In this document: positions 59,590-64,000 of the stretch, piece by piece
Numbering within the stretch: position 1 is the first letter of the stretch
Layout of the letters: every line of letters starts with the position of its first letter
NCBI GenBank assembly: GCA_018524725.1
Contig: JAEUWP010000335.1
Coordinates: 186,001-250,000, forward strand
DNA: 64,000 nucleotides
Source of the DNA: Podaxis mareebaensis
Taxonomy: Eukaryota > Basidiomycota > Agaricomycetes > Agaricales > Agaricaceae
Direction of reading: 5' to 3'
Made by a program: the position numbers and the translations under genes
The notes under the pieces: model-generated
Database searches by the model: none
What the model saw: the letters and a program-made list of their open reading frames with translations, nothing else
What the model was told of the DNA's origin: nothing

Positions 59590-61561
59590 ATGTCGGAATC
59601 TGCAGACAAGTGAGCTCTTCTTTCTGACTTTATAACTTACTTCTCATACATAACCGAAGCACCAATGCGCCGAAAGGTCCATCCAAGAACGAGCTCAAGA
59701 AACAGGCAAAGGCTGCCGAAAAAGAGAAGAGGGCAGCTGAGAAGGCCGCCAAGCAACGGGAGCTTGAGCAACAGAAGGCTGCCGCAGAGACCGTCTGTAG
59801 TTCCAGTGTCCTCGCCATATTTTGATCGTTGATATATATATTTTTTAGGACTTTGCTGCAGAATTCTATGGCCCCTTGCCTCTTAATCAATCCCAATCCC
59901 GACCACGCCGAGAAAGAACAGACCTTACTTCACTGTCTAATCGTGATGGAGAAACCGTCCTCTTCCGTGCCCGCGTGCAAACATCGCGTGCACAGGGAAA
60001 CAAGATGGTCTTCCTAAACCTGCGCCAACGAACCGATTCCGTCCAGGCGCTGGCAGTTGTCACCCCTGAGAAGATTTCTAAACAGATGGTCAAGTGGATT
60101 GCTAGTTTGGCTGATGAGAGCATTGTGCTCGTTGAGGGCGTCGTACATAAATCGCCCGAGCCTATCAAGAGCGCCACCGTCAGCGACGTCGAAGTACATA
60201 TCAACAAGGTAACCCTATTGTTCGTTCTTGTTCTGCCAGTTATCTCACGAACTTGCTAGCTCCACCTTATTTCAGGCGTAGAGGGGAGATTGCCGTTCTC
60301 TTTGGACGACGCTTCTCGGCCAGAGACTGAGGTTGAAGAAACTGATGTTCAGTACAACCGCGTACTCCTAGATACCCGCCTCAATAATCGCGTTGTTGAT
60401 CTTCGTGTGAGTACGTGCGATGCGTAAAGATGTTCTATTCTGACCAACGATATTCTAGACCCAAACCAATCAGGCCATATTCAGACTCCAGGCGGCCATC
60501 GGGGAGCTGTTCCGCGAGTATCTCCACGCCAATCGATTCACTGAGATTCATAGCCCGAAACTCCAAGGTGCTGCTACAGAATCAGGTGCATCAGTTTTCA
60601 AGGTCGGTTACTTCAAAGGTAAGCCGTTGTCCACGGAGAGGGTGTGCCGATATTGAGTCACTACTAGGTAACGCCTATCTTGCGCAGTCACCGCAATTGG
60701 CAAAGCAGATGGCTATAGCCGCTGACTTTGAGCGTGTCTATGAGATTGGTCCTGTCTTCCGTGCCGAGGATTCCAACACGCACCGTCATATGACGGAGTT
60801 CATTGGACTCGACTTGGAGATGACCATCGAGGAACATTACCACGAAGTCCTAGAGCTGCTCGACGGTCTCTTCTTACATATCTTCCGAGGGTTGCGAGAC
60901 AGGTACAAGAAGGAGATAGAGGTCGTTCGCAAACAGTTCCCTGCCGATGAGTTTAAATGGAGAGAAGGTCCAGAGGGAACTCTTAGACTCACCTTCAAAG
61001 AAGCAATTGACCTGCTGGTTGAAGATGGCGTTCCGAGGGAAGAATTAGATGACATCGAGTAAGCACCGGTTTTTTTTTCGACGCACCACGCCCGCTTATC
61101 AGGCTCCAGTACCAAGAACGAAAAGAGGCTTGGCCGAATTGTAAGGGCCAAGTATGACACTGATTATTTCATCATCGACAAGTTCCCAATGGCGCTTCGC
61201 CCATTTTATACCATGCCTGATCCCGAGGATTCTGTACGCGTTGTTATCTTTCCCCGCCGAGCTCTGACTTAAGAACATCTCGTAGACGGTTTCTAATTCC
61301 TATGATTTCTTCATGCGAGGAGAAGAAATCCTTTCCGGAGCCCAGCGTATCCACGATTCTCAATTCTTGTGTGAGAAGATGCGTAGCAAAGGTGTCGATC
61401 CAGAGTCGATGAAGGATTACGTCAATGCCTTCCGCATGGGCTGCCCGCCTCACGGAGGAGGTGGTATCGGGCTGGAACGTGTGCTCATGCTGTTCTTAAA
61501 GCTGAACAACATCCGACGAGCCTCTTTGTTCCCAAGAGACCCTAAACGTTTGGAGCCCTAG
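59590..61561 (+). CDS. DPS1: Cytoplasmic aspartyl-tRNA synthetase
   Basis: Class II synthetase that charges tRNA-Asp. The start at 59590 (MSESADK) is followed by a Lys/Ala-rich helix ([20 protein letters not shown]), the RNA-binding N-terminal extension of eukaryotic enzymes. The OB-fold domain has [20 protein letters not shown] and [20 protein letters not shown]. The catalytic domain runs [20 protein letters not shown] (motif 1), [40 protein letters not shown] (motif 2), FYTMPDPED and [20 protein letters not shown] (motif 3), ending in PRDPKRLEP at 61561. Seven or eight exons, all motifs intact, normal length for the family. Confidence 0.94.
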
Positions 61562-61919
61562 TGCGGATGCATATCTCCTGTCTGTCTCGTACGTACAAAG
61601 AAGGAAATTTATACAATTATACAATTGCTTACAGTAATCGAAATACTCCACGCGCTTCCGTTAGTCTGCCAAGGAGCGATCCAGAAGCACTGATGCATCA
61701 ACACCATCCGAAGAGAAGGGTTGCTAATAAGCATGATGAGCTGATAATAATCGTCAGCCGTCATGGAATTGGGTGCGAAATAGGTTAGCGTAGAATAGGT
61801 TATGCTACTGGTCACCCTTGAGTTAATAGCTTACAAAAGGGAGGAGGTGAGGTTACACTAACCCTTTCGCCTCTGCTCCCCCTTCTTCCACCTACCTCCC
61901 GTGCGTCCATCCAGCCACC
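61562..61919. other. Intergenic spacer
   Basis: About 360 bases between two plus-strand genes. No coding signal or RNA fold recognised. Confidence 0.45.
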
Positions 61920-62700
61920 ATGTATATCCTCAGACGAGACGACAGCGATACATGCACGAAGGGTTTGGTAAGCTGCGCACCGTCGTTTGCCATCGTCGGT
62001 TCGGATCCCTCGGAGAAAGAAGACGACGATTCCTTTGGTCCATCGGACTATGGGAAACCTGGACCACATCGGTTCATAGGCATCGGGATGGTGGCAGGCA
62101 TGATTTTTCTGGTGCTAGTAGCCTATGCCGTTTGGGGTCGTTGGCCGAGGCAGATGCGGAGAAAATATTGTCGGTGTTTAGGGGGAGGAGGGAAAGAGGA
62201 GGCGGTGTTGGATGATGAGCGGGAGGCTGGTGCTATGAAGCAGGTAGCTGTTGTATTGGAGACAACGTCATCAACGTCCTCGGCATCGTCTGAAGAGAAA
62301 GGGGGGCGCCACCATCCTCGGACTAGTAGCAGCACTCGGGTGCCACATTCAAGCAGGTCGGAGCCAAATGTAGACTCCGAGCGAAAACCAAAATTGCGGA
62401 GGGACTCGAGTCGCCGCCGCAGTAGAAGCAGACATGGGAGAGGAAGTCGAACTGCCGATGGGGCCGTGATGCACGTCACAAAGAAAGCTAGGGAGGTCGA
62501 CGGCGAGCCTGGAAACATGGTGACAGGATGGGAGGTTGAGCATGTACGGGCCGTTCATTATGAGGTTAGTCCTCGTTTGAAGTTATTTTTGGAGTTTCAT
62601 AGATCGGTTGATTGTGCAGGTTCGGACACCGAAGGATGATCAGACGGACCAAAAATTAGAGGTTCATATCCAAAAGCCGTGCCCAATATATCAGCGGTGA
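61920..62700 (+). CDS. Single-pass membrane protein with basic, Ser/Arg-rich tail
   Basis: Unrecognised protein with one clear membrane helix. The start at 61920 reads MYILRRDDSDTCTKGLVSCA, with two Cys in the short outer segment. It is followed by PHRFIGIGMVAGMIFLVLVA, the transmembrane helix, and a basic stop-transfer segment (RWPRQMRRKYCRC). The long intracellular part is Ser/Thr-rich and then Arg/Ser-rich (RDSSRRRSRSRHGRGSR). A short intron (GAG/GTTAGT...GCAG) most likely replaces the read-through end and joins to VRTPKDDQTDQKLEVHIQKP with a stop at 62700; without splicing the frame would stop at 62639. No known domain. Confidence 0.6.
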
Positions 62701-63172
62701 AGCCTGTGAAGAGCCAGCAAAGAGGGAGTGTGCTGTTAGACTGTACATTTTTAACTTGCGACAGTCTACTTCGTGACTTGGAAGAACAGCGATGTATTTT
62801 TACCCGGTACCCCGAATTGCCCTGTTTTGCATGGGGATCATTCCTGTTGCCCCAAGTTGTCATGGTTGATGTGGATGTTGTGTATCATGACATTTGCAAC
62901 ACCGGTCATACTCCGTTCCGCAAATTCGGGTGGCAGTCTTATCCGCAGCACGTATTATAGAAAAACCGTCCGGATAGATAAATATCCTATACCGAGCTTA
63001 TCTATTAACAGCATGCGCGTGTTGGGCTTTAGTACAGACATATGAGTATGAATCAGATATTGTGGTAATACTACAAAAACCAATGAGCCAAGGAGCATTA
63101 TCGGCTGGCGAAAATGGTGCACAGACGAAATGAAACCCTATGCAATGTGAACTGCCGGGGGATGGGGGGTCA
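62701..63172. other. Convergent intergenic spacer
   Basis: About 470 AT-rich bases between convergent genes; nothing recognised. Confidence 0.45.
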
Positions 63173-64000
63173 TCATCTCCTCCGAGATCTCCTCCTATCA
63201 GACGAACGAGGTGTGTTGTTCTGTCCAACCGCAGATGCTGGAATGGCGCCTCCTTCAATCGCCGCAGCAATGACATCGGCCGGGAGGTCCAAGTGCACGC
63301 CTTCAGCATACCGGTATGCGTCAAGCGGCGAATAGGCAGGAGGATCTCGTCTCGACAGTGTGTTGGCGTCATGCAAAACGTGTTGCTCATCATCATTCGA
63401 CTGCTGGTTACTCGCAGAGCTGTCTGTGCGACGATGGGAGTTCATGCTCGAAAGTGCGCGAAGATGAATGTCACGTTGGTTGGGAGTCGGGGGATTGGGA
63501 TTGGGACTCATGGGTGAATCAGGAGGTGGGTGAAGGGTAATCGTCATTTCTGACCCTGATTGAGACAATGAGGTCGCAACATGAGTGAGGGAACGACGGT
63601 GAGGTCGAGGTGGGATGAAGGGGTTACGCGCACCTGCGTTTGGCGACAGTGAACGGGTGGAAGTGCTGGGTGAGGACGGTGCAGAGGTGGCCGGCCGACC
63701 ATCAGTCTGCCCTAGGAGTGGGGCATCTGGGCCATCCGGGGGAGGCTGATCAGCATACCCGGAGGCGTTGGTCGTGGAGCTCCGTCCTTCTTCAGCCTCC
63801 TCATCAATAGGAGTAATAGGCGGAGGGGGGGTCATGGGGGGTTCCATCAACGGAGAAGCTCGCAGAGGTGATGAACCAATGGCACTGCCTGAAGGACGCG
63901 GTCGGCGTGAACGGTGAGATCTTGGCGTTGGCGATGAGGCTCCGGGCGTACTGGGAGGCGTACCATCCGTGGTGGGACGAACACGGCCCCCCACGTCAAG
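63173..64000 (-). CDS. C-terminal part of a Pro/Ser-rich protein with PY motif (cut by window edge)
   Basis: An open frame of more than 270 codons enters from the right edge on the minus strand and stops at 63173; its start is outside the window. The visible part is disordered: Pro/Ser/Arg blocks (PPSTPGASSPTPRSHRSRRP), MTPPPPITPIDEEAEEGRSS, NPFIPPRPHRRSLTHVATSL and a tail with DPPAYSPLDAYRYAEGVHLD. DPPAYSP is a PPxY motif, the ligand of WW domains in Rsp5-type ubiquitin ligases. The end, after LDLPADVIAAAIEGGAIPAS, is basic (RRRSRRR). Such tails occur on fungal plasma-membrane proteins, but the upstream part is needed to identify it. Confidence 0.55.
   Translation of the reverse strand, partial: LDVGGRVRPTTDGTPPSTPGASSPTPRSHRSRRPRPSGSAIGSSPLRASPLMEPPMTPPPPITPIDEEAEEGRSSTTNASGYADQPPPDGPDAPLLGQTDGRPATSAPSSPSTSTRSLSPNAGARNPFIPPRPHRRSLTHVATSLSQSGSEMTITLHPPPDSPMSPNPNPPTPNQRDIHLRALSSMNSHRRTDSSASNQQSNDDEQHVLHDANTLSRRDPPAYSPLDAYRYAEGVHLDLPADVIAAAIEGGAIPASAVGQNNTPRSSDRRRSRRR

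Overview
This window is eukaryotic nuclear DNA from a filamentous basidiomycete, most likely an Agaricomycete. The evidence is dense genes on both strands, many short introns (about 50-60 bases, GT...AG), basidiomycete-type gene families (tandem GH16 glucanases, secreted double-psi beta-barrel proteins, an SRA-YDG protein, an Elongator subunit Elp5 with the fungal acidic tail) and a Ser tRNA with a short intron. I see no operons, CRISPR arrays, insertion sequences or plasmid features. Exon joins were read by eye from conserved protein order plus GT/AG signals, so outer gene limits are firmer than every internal splice site.

Layout, left to right. 0-6.7 kb: a SurE-like nucleotidase (+), two tandem GH16 glucanase paralogues (-), ribosomal protein eL15 (-). 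7.3-10.8 kb: a four-helix membrane protein (-), then about 2.8 kb with no gene I can resolve. 10.8-18 kb: MYG1 nuclease (-), a small GPI-type surface protein (-), a conserved unknown (+), two neighbouring double-psi beta-barrel genes (-). 18-24 kb, all minus strand: SRA-YDG methyl-DNA reader, t-SNARE Sec9, U3 snoRNP protein Mpp10. 25-28 kb: a secreted family 8 polysaccharide lyase (+). 28-34 kb: uS3 (-), a possible snoRNA host transcript (+), 3-ketoacyl-CoA thiolase (-), a divergent mitochondrial pair (bL32m and NDUFA5), tRNA-Ser(UGA), LSM1.

34-42 kb: a very large Spp1/CFP1-like PHD-finger gene with a long coiled-coil N terminus (-), and a Stm1/SERBP1-like RGG protein (+). 42-51 kb: a phosphoglycerate-mutase-like protein (+), MEMO1 (-), eL32 (-), a PAS-kinase-type protein kinase (+) and translation factor EF-1alpha (+). 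51-64 kb: dienelactone hydrolase (-), GNAT-type membrane protein (+), Elp5 (+), a conserved unknown (-), mitochondrial aspartate aminotransferase (-) divergent from cytosolic aspartyl-tRNA synthetase (+), a single-pass membrane protein (+) and the C-terminal part of a Pro/Ser-rich protein that runs off the right edge (-).

Most genes are core housekeeping (translation, ribosome biogenesis, mitochondria, chromatin). The accessory component is carbohydrate-active and secreted: two GH16s, PL8, two barrel proteins and a GPI-type protein. I did not find a convincing new multi-gene system. The best leads are the giant Spp1-like protein with an internal 36-base repeat, the membrane-anchored barrel protein, the spliced non-coding transcript with a box C/D-like element, the aspartate-themed divergent pair, and the hairpin upstream of EF-1alpha.
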